A stretch of DNA of 10,257 nt from Minisyncoccota bacterium. Its GTDB lineage: Bacteria > Patescibacteriota > Minisyncoccia > Phycocordibacterales > SBAW01. Shown one piece after another: positions 4,288 to 10,257 of the stretch. Under the pieces are notes generated by a model. The model was not told the DNA's origin and made no database searches. It was given only the letters and a program-made list of their open reading frames with translations. Made by a program: the position numbers and the translations under genes. Position 1 is the first letter of the stretch. Each line of letters begins with the position of its first letter. Location: NCBI GenBank assembly GCA_020050775.1, contig JAGVKC010000056.1:1-10257 (forward strand). The letters are read 5' to 3'.

Positions 4288-5258
4288 TCGTCGTCTTCAG
4301 AAGCGTCTCCAACAGTGCCTGACGCAACGGCATCAAGTACTGGTTCTAGGTTGCCTGCGAATATCGATGGAAGGTTATGCCAGTTTTGTTTTATACGATG
4401 GTCGGTCAGGCGGTCCTGAAGCGTGTTGTAGGTTCGGATTTTTTCTGAACGATCGCCCGTACCTATTTGGTCTTTGCGTTCTTGTGCGTGCTTTTTTGCT
4501 TGCTGTTCTTCGTGCAGCGCTTCTATCTTTGCCATAAGGACGCCCATAGCACGTTCTTTGTTTGCGTTCTGTGAGCGTTCTGCCTGCGAGCGGGCGTCGA
4601 GCCCGGTGGGCACGTGGATGATGCGCACAGCGGTTTCCACCTTGTTGACGTTCTGGCCACCTGCACCACCTGCGCGCGAGAATTCAAATTCCAAATCGTT
4701 GGGGTTTATTTCTATCTTGTGTTTTTTTCGTATCGGCAGCGCCGCGATAGATGCTGTGGAGGTATGGATACGGCCAGACTTCTCTGTTGCGGGTACGCGC
4801 TGAATGCGATGTACGCCAGTCTCGAAGCGCAGACGTTCGTATACGCCCTTGCCGCGTATTTCAAATACAGCTTCTTTGTAGCCGCCAAGGTCGGTTTTAG
4901 ATTCCGAAAGCACGCGCACATTCCAGCCCTGTTTTTCTGCGTATGCGCGATACATGCGGGAAAGTTCTTCGGCAAACAGCGCCGCTTCTGCGCCGCCCAC
5001 ACCCGCACGAACTTCCAATACTGCTTCGTTTGGGAATTCTTCTTCCGTTTGTTCCTGTTTTAAAATACGCTCTATCTCTTCTACCAGCGCCGTGCGCTGG
5101 TTAGCCAAGCGCTCCAAGTCTTCCGCGGCAAGTGCACCAAGATCTCCCGAAGCTAGCTCTTTTACTTCTGATTCTTCCGTTATGACACGCTGAAGTTCCG
5201 CAGCAAGATATGCGGTCTTAGGATTCTCTTTATAGCGGGCAATCTCCGCCGGTTGCAT
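4284..5258 (-). CDS. prfA: Peptide chain release factor 1
   Basis: RF1 recognises UAA and UAG in the ribosomal A site and triggers peptide release. The stop-codon tripeptide PAT is at 156-158 (RVPATEKSGRIHTS), which separates it from RF2 with its SPF motif. The catalytic GGQ is at 200-202 within SRAGGAGGQNVNKVETAVR; the usual RxSGAGGQH reads AGGAGGQN here. The C-terminal RSEKIRTYNTLQDRLTDHR (271-289) is typical. At 324 residues it is about 35 shorter than E. coli RF1, mostly in N-terminal domain 1. It begins on the nucleotide after the rpmE stop (0-nt gap), and its own UGA overlaps the capA-like start. rpmE-prfA adjacency is common. prmC, which methylates the GGQ glutamine, is not beside it. 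Confidence 0.97.
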   Translation of the reverse strand: MQPAEIARYKENPKTAYLAAELQRVITEESEVKELASGDLGALAAEDLERLANQRTALVEEIERILKQEQTEEEFPNEAVLEVRAGVGGAEAALFAEELSRMYRAYAEKQGWNVRVLSESKTDLGGYKEAVFEIRGKGVYERLRFETGVHRIQRVPATEKSGRIHTSTASIAALPIRKKHKIEINPNDLEFEFSRAGGAGGQNVNKVETAVRIIHVPTGLDARSQAERSQNANKERAMGVLMAKIEALHEEQQAKKHAQERKDQIGTGDRSEKIRTYNTLQDRLTDHRIKQNWHNLPSIFAGNLEPVLDAVASGTVGDASEDDE

Positions 5259-5465
5259 CTACTTAGCCTTTGCGCGACGTGCTTTGAACTTCTCTACGCG
5301 GCCAGCTGCATCCAGGATCTTTTCGTTGCCGGTGTAGAACGGGTGGCATGCTGAGCAGATTTCGACGCTGAGTTTCTCCTTAGTAGAACCCACAGCAAAA
5401 GAGCGGCCACAAGCGCAGGTCACTTTGGCGTCCTTAAAGTATGTCGGGTGGGTCTCCGTTTTCAT
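5259..5465 (-). CDS. rpmE: 50S ribosomal protein bL31, zinc-binding form
   Basis: A 68-residue bL31, a small protein that bridges the central protuberance of the 50S subunit to the 30S head. It is the zinc (C+) type: Cys17 and Cys19 in TCACG and Cys37 and Cys40 in CSACHPFYTG form the expected four-cysteine site. HPTYF near the start and HPFYTG are family hallmarks. The lysine-rich end (KFKARRAKAK) is normal. It leads the rpmE-prfA-capA operon. The promoter (TTGCCC, 17 nt, TATAGT with TGC before it) puts the start of transcription at or within about 2 nt of the ATG, so the mRNA is probably leaderless; no ribosome site is present. Confidence 0.95.
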   Translation of the reverse strand: MKTETHPTYFKDAKVTCACGRSFAVGSTKEKLSVEICSACHPFYTGNEKILDAAGRVEKFKARRAKAK

Positions 5466-5472
5466 GGCTCAC

Positions 5473-5501
5473 ACTATAGCACTTGAGGGTAATTTGGGCA
5501 A
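5473..5501 (-). promoter_or_regulatory. rpmE operon promoter
   Basis: On the minus strand TTGCCC (5496-5501) and TATAGT (5473-5478) are 17 nt apart, with TGC directly before the -10 (extended -10). Only 7 nt separate the -10 from the rpmE ATG, which predicts leaderless translation. This is the best-formed promoter in the window. Confidence 0.65.
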
Positions 5502-5502
5502 G

Positions 5503-5528
5503 AAAAAGGCGGCCCGTAAGGGGCCGCC
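5503..5528 (-). terminator. Intrinsic terminator after the small membrane protein gene
   Basis: On the minus strand GGCGGCCC-CTTAC-GGGCCGCC forms a perfect 8-bp G/C stem, followed by TTTTT (5503-5507). It starts 5 nt after the stop codon at 5534 and insulates that gene from the rpmE promoter just downstream. Confidence 0.9.
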
Positions 5529-5533
5529 TGCGT

Positions 5534-5929
5534 TTACTGTTTAACTTCAGTTGTGACAATACATTCGAAATGCCCATCACCGTATGAGCATAGGAACAGG
5601 AACTTTCCTGGATTCTCCTTTTCCCACTTCCTCTTAAACAGAGCGCCGTAAAGGCTTGATGTAAGAGGGCCAGATATTGGCATACGCACAAACTGCATGC
5701 CGGAAGAAAAGTAATAGCGAGCAGAGCTAACAGAGCGCTCTACTTCTTGATCTATTTGCGTCTGCGTAACAACAGCCGGAGTTGGCGCCGAATCTTCCCG
5801 GAACATCAGGAACGCAATCAGTGCTGCGAGCACCACAATGGCTCCGATAAACAAGCCGGTAAAACCAGCAGGCGTAGGATCGATACTCGGATACCGATCA
5901 TCGTCACACTCACACGATCTGCCGCTCAT
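5534..5929 (-). CDS. Small single-pass membrane protein, unknown function
   Basis: A 131-residue protein that I do not recognise. The short N-terminus carries CEC followed by acidic residues (6-11). One membrane helix spans about residues 23-43 (GFTGLFIGAIVVLAALIAFLM). A Thr/Pro/Gln-rich linker and a globular segment of about 75 residues follow, with Cys114 and Cys123. The start at 5929 is supported by AGGAGG (5935-5940) 5 nt upstream, one of two strong ribosome sites in the window. A promoter (TGGACG, 17 nt, TATAAC) lies at 5961-5989 and a strong terminator directly follows, so this is a single-gene unit. It is surely expressed given these signals. The C-terminal part may form a small extracytoplasmic domain, but no family can be named. 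Confidence 0.72.
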   Translation of the reverse strand: MSGRSCECDDDRYPSIDPTPAGFTGLFIGAIVVLAALIAFLMFREDSAPTPAVVTQTQIDQEVERSVSSARYYFSSGMQFVRMPISGPLTSSLYGALFKRKWEKENPGKFLFLCSYGDGHFECIVTTEVKQ

Positions 5930-5934
5930 TAGAA

Positions 5935-5989
5935 CCTCCTATATAGAGCTGCCTGCAGAGGTTATAGCTGTTTTCTACTGCGACGTCCA
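5935..5989 (-). promoter_or_regulatory. Promoter and ribosome site of the 5534-5929 gene
   Basis: On the minus strand TGGACG (5984-5989), 17 nt and TATAAC (5961-5966) form a good promoter, and AGGAGG (5935-5940) sits 5 nt before the ATG. The promoter spacer overlaps a degenerate copy of the repeat arms at 5992-6007 and 6092-6108. Confidence 0.55.
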
Positions 5990-5990
5990 G

Positions 5991-6109
5991 ACACTGCAGA
6001 AAAACAGATGAATACGAGGCGCATGTGAGAAACAGAGCGAACCATAGTTCTCTATGGCGAGCGAGTATCGCAACACGCAACGAAGTAGACGCTGTTTTTT
6101 CTGCAGTGT
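5991..6109. repeat. Structured intergenic block closed by a 17-bp inverted repeat
   Basis: The arm CACTGCAGAAAAACAG (5992-6007) and the arm CTGTTTTTTCTGCAGTG (6092-6108) are complementary apart from one extra base; A5991 and T6109 also pair. The 84-nt interior contains a perfect hairpin, CCATAG-TTCT-CTATGG (within about 6043-6058), and a small GCGA-GTA-TCGC hairpin. A third, degenerate arm (CTGTTTTCTACTGCG, about 5969-5982) could compete for pairing with the first. It begins 1 nt after the transglycosylase stop codon. It could be a long terminator-like fold, a small RNA, or a miniature mobile element; no open frame crosses it convincingly. Confidence 0.7.
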
Positions 6110-7468
6110 TTAGTTATCCTTGAGGAAGTCGATATCGGCTTGATAGGTCTCTGCGAATTTAAGCACACTCGCTGCGTAGGTGAGTCCGAGGCGCTGCCAG
6201 TTTCCACCGGCATAGTAGCGACCTGCTGCTTCGCGTTCTGCACTGTAGGTTTGCTTGTTTGCACCTAAGTCTTTTAGATACAGTGCTGTGGCAGTAATAG
6301 CGTGTTTTGCATTCCACGGATCGGGAGTTTTTACACCAGTTGCGGCTGCGATTTTTGCCTCGTAGGATTTCCACGTGGAGGGAATAAATTGTGTCGGACC
6401 CATTGCTCCGCCATAGCCTACCGACTGCGGACAAGACACTACTTGGGTCATTGGGTCAGCGCCAAGACGGCTCATAAGGTCGAGAAACGGCGGTACATCG
6501 CGGGTTGGGTGCATAACGTTGGAGAATACCTTGCCGGTGTTCTTGCCTTTACCTGCGCCGGTTGTCGTGTCGGTAAGAAGACACTGACCAACGTTAGCTC
6601 CGAGGTTAGATTCTTGGCGCAAAATTGCAAGTATGAATGCAGCGCGTACGCCCGTTGAGGCCTCTGCTTGCGTTGCAAATTGCAACGCAGAAGCGAATGT
6701 AATACCCTGTGTGTCGCGTAGTTCGAAGAGTGCAGAACGGATGGTTTCTGCGCGGCGCTGGCGCTCTGCTAGCACGCTCTGGTAGGACGACTCTTCTTTT
6801 TTAGTAATCGTAAGAAGCTGATCTTTTTCTTTCTTGTTATCTGCGATAGCCGCCTGCTTTTGCTGCACCACGTAACGAGCATCAAGCTCTGCTGCGCGCT
6901 TAGCGTCGAGCGCTTCTTTTTCCTTCTGTGTTTCTGTTCTTACACCGCGCAGTTCATCAAAACGCTCTTGGAGATTGCGGTTTATCGAATCTATAGCATC
7001 AACACTGGAGAAAAAGTCTGACAGGTCTTCCGAAGAAAGTGCCAACACCGCGAGCGACGCAGTCTCCACCTCGTTCTTCTCGCGCATAAGTTTTGCGAGC
7101 GACTCCCTACCCTCTGTAATACGATTTTCAAGTGTTGCGATGCGGGTAGTCTTTTGATTTATCTCCGTCACAAGGCGGCTGATGGTGCCATTGCGCTGCT
7201 TTATTTCTGCTTCTGCCTTTTTTATCTGGGCATTGAGTGCTGTTACGTCACCCTGAATAGTGTTTTTCTTTGCGCGCGTTTCATCCAGAATTTTCTGCCA
7301 CTGTGCAATTTCTTTCTGAAGCGCGTCGTACTCGGCCTGCAAGCGAGCGCGTTCTTCAGGAGAAAGCGTCTGAGCCTGGCTAGCTGCTGGGGTAAAAAGC
7401 ATAACCCCTCCCATCCCGATAAGAATGCCAAGGCACAGTGCTGCTATGTAGCCCCCGAGTCCTTTCAT
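6110..7468 (-). CDS. Exported coiled-coil lytic transglycosylase (MltB-like domain)
   Basis: A 452-residue protein from the ATG at 7468. The upstream in-frame TTG at 7480 is rejected because it overlaps the TATAAT -10 box. Residues 6-25 form a signal peptide or anchor, with possible cleavage after A32. Residues about 38-245 are a long Glu/Lys/Gln-rich coiled coil like those of PcsB/EnvC proteins. The C-terminal domain is lysozyme-like, of MltB/SLT type. The catalytic Glu286 is in LAILRQES, followed by GPTQFIPSTW (357-366), DPWNAKHAI (from 383) and RYYAGGNW (417-424). Such enzymes cut the glycan strand of peptidoglycan between MurNAc and GlcNAc. Cys296 and Cys346 flank an insertion and could form a disulfide outside the cell. 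It forms a single-gene unit with a consensus TATAAT and a leader of about 5 nt. A role in division or in attack on a host cell wall cannot be told apart. Confidence 0.88.
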   Translation of the reverse strand: MKGLGGYIAALCLGILIGMGGVMLFTPAASQAQTLSPEERARLQAEYDALQKEIAQWQKILDETRAKKNTIQGDVTALNAQIKKAEAEIKQRNGTISRLVTEINQKTTRIATLENRITEGRESLAKLMREKNEVETASLAVLALSSEDLSDFFSSVDAIDSINRNLQERFDELRGVRTETQKEKEALDAKRAAELDARYVVQQKQAAIADNKKEKDQLLTITKKEESSYQSVLAERQRRAETIRSALFELRDTQGITFASALQFATQAEASTGVRAAFILAILRQESNLGANVGQCLLTDTTTGAGKGKNTGKVFSNVMHPTRDVPPFLDLMSRLGADPMTQVVSCPQSVGYGGAMGPTQFIPSTWKSYEAKIAAATGVKTPDPWNAKHAITATALYLKDLGANKQTYSAEREAAGRYYAGGNWQRLGLTYAASVLKFAETYQADIDFLKDN

Positions 7469-7479
7469 GAGTTCTTTCA

Positions 7480-7488
7480 ATTATACCA
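7480..7488 (-). promoter_or_regulatory. Extended -10 promoter of the transglycosylase gene
   Basis: On the minus strand TGG-TATAAT (7488 down to 7480) is a full consensus -10 with the TGn extension; no good -35 is seen. Transcription should start near 7473, about 5 nt before the ATG at 7468, which decides the start codon. Confidence 0.65.
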
Positions 7489-7535
7489 GACGCTCAAAAA
7501 GGGTTCCGCTTACCGCAATGAACATTTCAGAAACT

Positions 7536-7561
7536 AAAACCGCCCCTGTGGGGCGGTTTTT
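7536..7561 (-). terminator. Intrinsic terminator of rplY (potentially bidirectional)
   Basis: AAAACCGCCCC-TGT-GGGGCGGTTTT is a perfect 11-bp stem with a 3-nt loop, flanked by A's on one side and T's on the other. It starts 2 nt after the rplY stop codon. Confidence 0.92.
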
Positions 7562-7563
7562 GA

Positions 7564-8211
7564 TTACTCGTTTGTGTCTCCTTCTGGAGCAGCTTCTTCT
7601 TCTTTCTTACCGCGGTCTTCAGAAATTTCGATAGCAGAAATGTCAGCTACCGGCGCATCAACTGGTTCTTCTTGAGCCACAGAGATCATGGCAACTACCG
7701 TTTCAGGCTCTACAGAAATTTTTGCGCTTGCTGGAAGCTTGAGGTCGCTCACGTGAATTTGTGAGTCCAGTGCGGTAAGTGCGCTGATGTCTACGTGGAT
7801 TGCGTGCGGAAGATCCTTCGGTTCGCACTCGATTTCGAGTTCATGCATAACCTTAGTGAGAATGCCGCCAAAGTCTTTTACTGCCGGCGATACGCCATCG
7901 AATTCCAAGGGAACCGACACCGTAACCTTCTGGCCCTTTTGAATTGCATAAAAATCTGCGTGGATTGCTTCGCCCGTTACCGGGTGAACATCTACCTGCT
8001 GGATGAGCACGTCTTTAGTAGCACCAAGACCGGAGAGCTGGATAACAGTAGATTCGCCCGCGGTGCGGAAAAGTTTCTCGAATATCTTGCGGTTAACCGC
8101 AATCGGGGTCGACTCATTGCCGCGTCCGTAGACGACCGCAGGAAGGATGCCCTCGCGACGTAGCGTATTGGTATTTTTCGATATTTCGCGCTTTTCTACT
8201 GCAAGTTCCAT
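7564..8211 (-). CDS. rplY: 50S ribosomal protein bL25, long CTC-type
   Basis: A 215-residue bL25, which binds 5S rRNA on the 50S subunit. The N-terminal domain (about 1-92) has LRREGILPAVVYGRG (17-31), the usual LR..G.iPAVvYG pattern, and HADFYAI (84-90). The C-terminal beta domain (about 93-180) is that of the CTC/TL5 general stress form, with VPLEFDGVSPAVKDFGGIL (100-118), LEIECEPKDLPHAIHVDIS (125-143) and IHVSDLKLP (152-160). A hydrophilic acidic tail of about 35 residues follows. It ends at a strong terminator. A promoter (TAGACT, 17 nt, TATAGT) overlaps the end of the aldolase gene upstream, and the predicted leader is only 2-3 nt, so this mRNA too is almost leaderless. Confidence 0.93.
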   Translation of the reverse strand: MELAVEKREISKNTNTLRREGILPAVVYGRGNESTPIAVNRKIFEKLFRTAGESTVIQLSGLGATKDVLIQQVDVHPVTGEAIHADFYAIQKGQKVTVSVPLEFDGVSPAVKDFGGILTKVMHELEIECEPKDLPHAIHVDISALTALDSQIHVSDLKLPASAKISVEPETVVAMISVAQEEPVDAPVADISAIEISEDRGKKEEEAAPEGDTNE

Positions 8212-8220
8212 AGCGGGACT

Positions 8221-8249
8221 ACTATATAAAAAAACCTACCAAAAGTCTA
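8221..8249 (-). promoter_or_regulatory. rplY promoter
   Basis: On the minus strand TAGACT (8244-8249) and TATAGT (8221-8226) are 17 nt apart. The -35 overlaps the aldolase stop codon. Nine nt separate the -10 from the rplY ATG, leaving a very short leader without a ribosome site. Confidence 0.55.
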
Positions 8250-9104
8250 CTGCCGGGCAAACCATCGAACCTTAGAAGCGATGAATTCCTGGAGCTTCTC
8301 TTCGACTGGAGCGAGGAATTTGTACGGAGCGACTTCGTCTGGGTTTTGCTCCAGCGATGCTTTGAGGCTGTCGCGGTATGCAACGCGGAATTCAGTATTT
8401 ATATGCACCAGCGCTACACCCGCTTCAATACATGCGCGGATGTCTTCCGGCGTGTTGCCCGAAGCGCCATGAAGCACCAGCGGCAAGCCAATAGCATCGG
8501 AAATCTCTTTAACGCGCTCTGGGTGCAGGCGTGGTTCGGCCGCATTCTTAAGCATGCCGTGCACATTGCCTATCGCTGGCGCAAAGCAGTCCACTTTCGT
8601 TTCTGACACAAAGCGTTTTGCGTCTTCAACAGTAGTAAGATTCTCAACGGTTACTCCTTCTGGCAATTCATCATGCAGTTTAGAGGATGTGCCAATGTAG
8701 CCGAGCTCTGCTTCTATTACTACATCGCGGCCACTTGCGCGCGCATACGCAACCACGTCTTTAGTGAGCTTTAAATTCTCTTCCATCGGGAGCTTTGCGC
8801 CGTCTACCACAATAGAGTCAACTCCCGCATCAATTGCAGCCTTCGCCTTATCCAACCCGTACGTATGGTCCGCATTTAAATAGAGTGGCACGCCTTCTTT
8901 CTGATAGGCGTCTATAAGTCCGCGTGCCTCAAGAAGCGTAAAATAGTCTCGCTCGCCTTCGGAAAGTCCAACAACGATAGGCAGGCAAGTTTCTTTGGCT
9001 GCATCGGCAATGGCTTTGAGCTGGTTTGAGTCAGAGATGTTGAAATGCCCGACTGCTTTTCCGGCTGCCCTATATTCGTTCAATACTTCGCGCAATGGCT
9101 TCAT
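8247..9104 (-). CDS. Class II fructose/tagatose-bisphosphate aldolase
   Basis: A 285-residue class II (zinc-dependent) aldolase that splits a ketohexose 1,6-bisphosphate into dihydroxyacetone phosphate and glyceraldehyde 3-phosphate, or runs in reverse. Family blocks are GHFNISD (19-25), NADHTYGLDKAKAAIDAG (77-94) with the catalytic Asp79 and zinc ligand His80, and SIVVDGAKLP (97-106). They continue with EAELGYIG (131-138), AIGNVHG (177-183, His182 as ligand), LVLHGASGN (209-217, His212 as ligand) and HINTEFRVAYRDSL (234-247). The length is that of the GatY/KbaY/FbaA short group, and substrate choice between fructose and tagatose forms cannot be read safely. It diverges from a PfkB-family kinase across 23 bp that appears to hold a shared promoter core; the predicted mRNA is leaderless. 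Confidence 0.93.
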   Translation of the reverse strand: MKPLREVLNEYRAAGKAVGHFNISDSNQLKAIADAAKETCLPIVVGLSEGERDYFTLLEARGLIDAYQKEGVPLYLNADHTYGLDKAKAAIDAGVDSIVVDGAKLPMEENLKLTKDVVAYARASGRDVVIEAELGYIGTSSKLHDELPEGVTVENLTTVEDAKRFVSETKVDCFAPAIGNVHGMLKNAAEPRLHPERVKEISDAIGLPLVLHGASGNTPEDIRACIEAGVALVHINTEFRVAYRDSLKASLEQNPDEVAPYKFLAPVEEKLQEFIASKVRWFARQ

Positions 9105-9111
9105 GAAGTGG

Positions 9112-9119
9112 AGTATACT
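9112..9119. promoter_or_regulatory. Shared palindromic -10 for the divergent aldolase and kinase genes
   Basis: AGTATACT reads the same on both strands, so it contains TATACT for each direction. The aldolase ATG lies 7 nt from it on the minus strand and the kinase ATG 8 nt from it on the plus strand, so both mRNAs would be leaderless. A weak -35 for the aldolase, TTGCTC, lies inside the kinase coding start (9134-9139); no clear -35 is seen for the kinase. Confidence 0.55.
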
Positions 9120-9127
9120 ATTGAAAT

Positions 9128-10129
9128 ATGCAAGAGCAATTAGACTTCTTAGCTATCGGGGATATCGTTACCGAGCCGTTTATACGCCTCAAAGACGCAC
9201 ACGTTACCTGCAGGATTGATCATGAAGAGTGTGAAATCTGCATGCGCTGGGGCGACAAAATCCCCTACGACTTCGCGGTTCTTATGCCTGCTGTTGGTAA
9301 TGCGGCGAATGCTGCCGTCTCTGCGGCGCGCTTGGGTCTCAAAACCGCACTGCGCGCGTATGTTGGAGATGACGTGTATGGCCCCGAATGTCTGGAGGTT
9401 CTTAAAAAAGAAGGCATCGACACCTCTCTTATGGTCACAGAAGCGGGGAAAAAAACGAACTACCACTACGTGCTGTGGTACCAAGACCAGCGCACCATCC
9501 TTGTGAAGCACGAAGACTTTACCTACACCGTGCCAGACGTTAGCGAAGCGCCGAAGTGGGTGTATCTTTCCTCGCTCGCTGCGAATTCCGAACCTTACCA
9601 TCATGCGCTCATCGAATGGTTAAAGAAGTTCCCGACTACCAAACTCGCGTTCCAGCCTGGTACCTTCCAAATGAAGCTCGGGAAAGATGTACTCAAAGAC
9701 GTATACGCGCGCACGGACATTTTCTTCTGCAACAAAGAAGAAGCGGAGCGCATTTTGGAACTTCCTGTCGGTACCGATTACAAAGTCCTTCTACAAGGCA
9801 TCAAAGCGCTTGGTCCAAAGATTGTCGTTATTACCGACGATGCGCGTGGCGGCTTCGCGCTTGATGAGAATGGCGCTGTGCTGCACACGCCGCGTTACCC
9901 AGATACACGCCCAGCGTACGAAATTACTGGCGCAGGCGATGCGTTCGCCTCAAGTACGACGGTCGCGCTCTCCCTTGGCAAGTCGCTTGGCGAAGCATTG
10001 CAGTGGGGCGCAGTGAATGCTTCTTCAGTACTTCAAAAAGTTGGTGCACAAGGCGGGCTCCTTAGCCGCGCAGAACTTGAACAGAATCTCGCAAACCCGC
10101 CTGGGCCCTTTGCGCTCGAAACATTGTAA
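9128..10129 (+). CDS. PfkB-family (ribokinase-like) carbohydrate kinase
   Basis: A 333-residue kinase of the ribokinase/PfkB superfamily, which transfers phosphate from ATP to a sugar or sugar phosphate in the cytoplasm. FLAIGDIVTE (7-16) opens the Rossmann-like core. PAVGNAANAAVSAARLG (54-70) is PfkB signature 1, and YVGDDVYGPECLEVLKKEGID (78-98) the usual next block. VVITDDARGGFAL (233-245) precedes the anion-hole signature TGAGDAF (267-273), where Asp271 is the catalytic base. The segment at 24-48, with Cys35 and Cys38 and MRWGDKIPY, matches the lid strand region but is unusual in sequence. The substrate cannot be read. The divergent bisphosphate aldolase suggests a hexose phosphate, perhaps fructose 6-phosphate. 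It is followed by a strong terminator. Confidence 0.92.
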   Translation: MQEQLDFLAIGDIVTEPFIRLKDAHVTCRIDHEECEICMRWGDKIPYDFAVLMPAVGNAANAAVSAARLGLKTALRAYVGDDVYGPECLEVLKKEGIDTSLMVTEAGKKTNYHYVLWYQDQRTILVKHEDFTYTVPDVSEAPKWVYLSSLAANSEPYHHALIEWLKKFPTTKLAFQPGTFQMKLGKDVLKDVYARTDIFFCNKEEAERILELPVGTDYKVLLQGIKALGPKIVVITDDARGGFALDENGAVLHTPRYPDTRPAYEITGAGDAFASSTTVALSLGKSLGEALQWGAVNASSVLQKVGAQGGLLSRAELEQNLANPPGPFALETL

Positions 10130-10134
10130 AAAAT

Positions 10135-10163
10135 AAGGCCCGGAGCAATGCTCCGGGCCTTTT
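10135..10163. terminator. Bidirectional intrinsic terminator
   Basis: AAGGCCCGGAGC-AAT-GCTCCGGGCCTT is a perfect 12-bp stem with a 3-nt loop. On the plus strand it is followed by T's (10160-10163). On the minus strand it is followed by TTATTTTTT, so it can serve both the kinase gene and a gene converging from the right. Confidence 0.92.
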
Positions 10164-10164
10164 C

Positions 10165-10257
10165 TTATCGCTTAGCGATTTGCTTTCTCTTACGGCATGC
10201 CGGCGCATCCTGGATAGAAGCGAGGCTACTTTCCAGTATATTGCGCGGCGAACGATA
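10165..10257 (-). CDS. Possible C-terminal end of a converging gene
   Basis: The minus strand has an open frame from the window edge through 30 codons to a TAA at 10165-10167, directly in front of the shared terminator. The visible residues end in a basic stretch (CRKRKQIAKR). I do not recognise the protein. The stop-then-terminator spacing and the T-run on the minus side make a real gene end plausible, but 30 codons are too few to be sure. Confidence 0.45.
   Translation of the reverse strand, partial: YRSPRNILESSLASIQDAPACRKRKQIAKR

Noticed and set aside
7469..7480. Upstream TTG start for the transglycosylase
   Set aside because: The TTG overlaps the consensus TATAAT, so it would not be in the mRNA; the ATG at 7468 fits the predicted transcription start.
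7489..7535. Strong -35 box for the transglycosylase promoter
   Set aside because: No hexamer at 16-18 nt from the -10 resembles TTGACA; the TGG-TATAAT extended -10 is enough to explain the promoter.

Overview
The window looks like chromosomal DNA from an ultra-small, host-associated bacterium of the Patescibacteria (candidate phyla radiation), most like the Parcubacteria/Paceibacteria side. This is an inference from gene content. EF-Ts is cut down to 151 residues, RF1 has a shortened N-terminus, and there is a membrane-anchored PaaX/Cas2-fold protein of the kind often seen in these genomes. Several genes appear to be leaderless or nearly so. Stops are standard: UGA ends prfA and UAA/UAG end the others, so UGA is not recoded here. 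No taxonomic marker search could be run.

Left part (1-942), accessory and rearranged. Two overlapping, homologous ribbon-helix-helix (RHH) proteins lie on the minus strand, the second cut by the window edge. To their right is a fragment of a HAD-type phosphatase gene whose start is replaced by a copy of the 3' end of tRNA-Thr. Next comes about 100 bp of tightly packed perfect hairpins, an inverted copy of the tRNA T-arm, and then the intact tRNA-Thr(UGU) with encoded CCA. This arrangement looks like an attachment-site or recombination scar at a tRNA gene.

943-1582: a plus-strand gene for a membrane-anchored winged-helix protein with a PaaX-middle/Cas2-like ferredoxin domain. It has almost the same CATACG-N2-CGTAT palindrome on both sides. 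An 18-bp perfect palindrome lies in the convergent gap behind it.

1583-5533: two translation-related minus-strand operons. rpmE-prfA-capA-like is very tightly packed (0-nt gap, then an ATGA overlap). It is followed by rpsB-tsf-small membrane protein, which has its own promoter and a terminator-like UUCG hairpin in the rpsB leader.

5534-7561: a small single-pass membrane protein, a structured intergenic block closed by a 17-bp inverted repeat, and an exported coiled-coil lytic transglycosylase. The block ends at the terminator of the next operon.

7562-10257: rplY (bL25) and a class II bisphosphate aldolase on the minus strand. A PfkB-family sugar kinase diverges from the aldolase across only 23 bp, in which an AGTATACT palindrome can act as a -10 box for both genes. 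The kinase and aldolase may form a small sugar-phosphate module (phosphorylate, then cleave). A strong terminator after the kinase also appears to serve a converging gene at the right edge.

Most of the window is ordinary, compact housekeeping DNA. The least explained parts are the tRNA-Thr/hairpin/HAD junction, the structured block at 5991-6109, and the twin palindromes around the PaaX-like gene.
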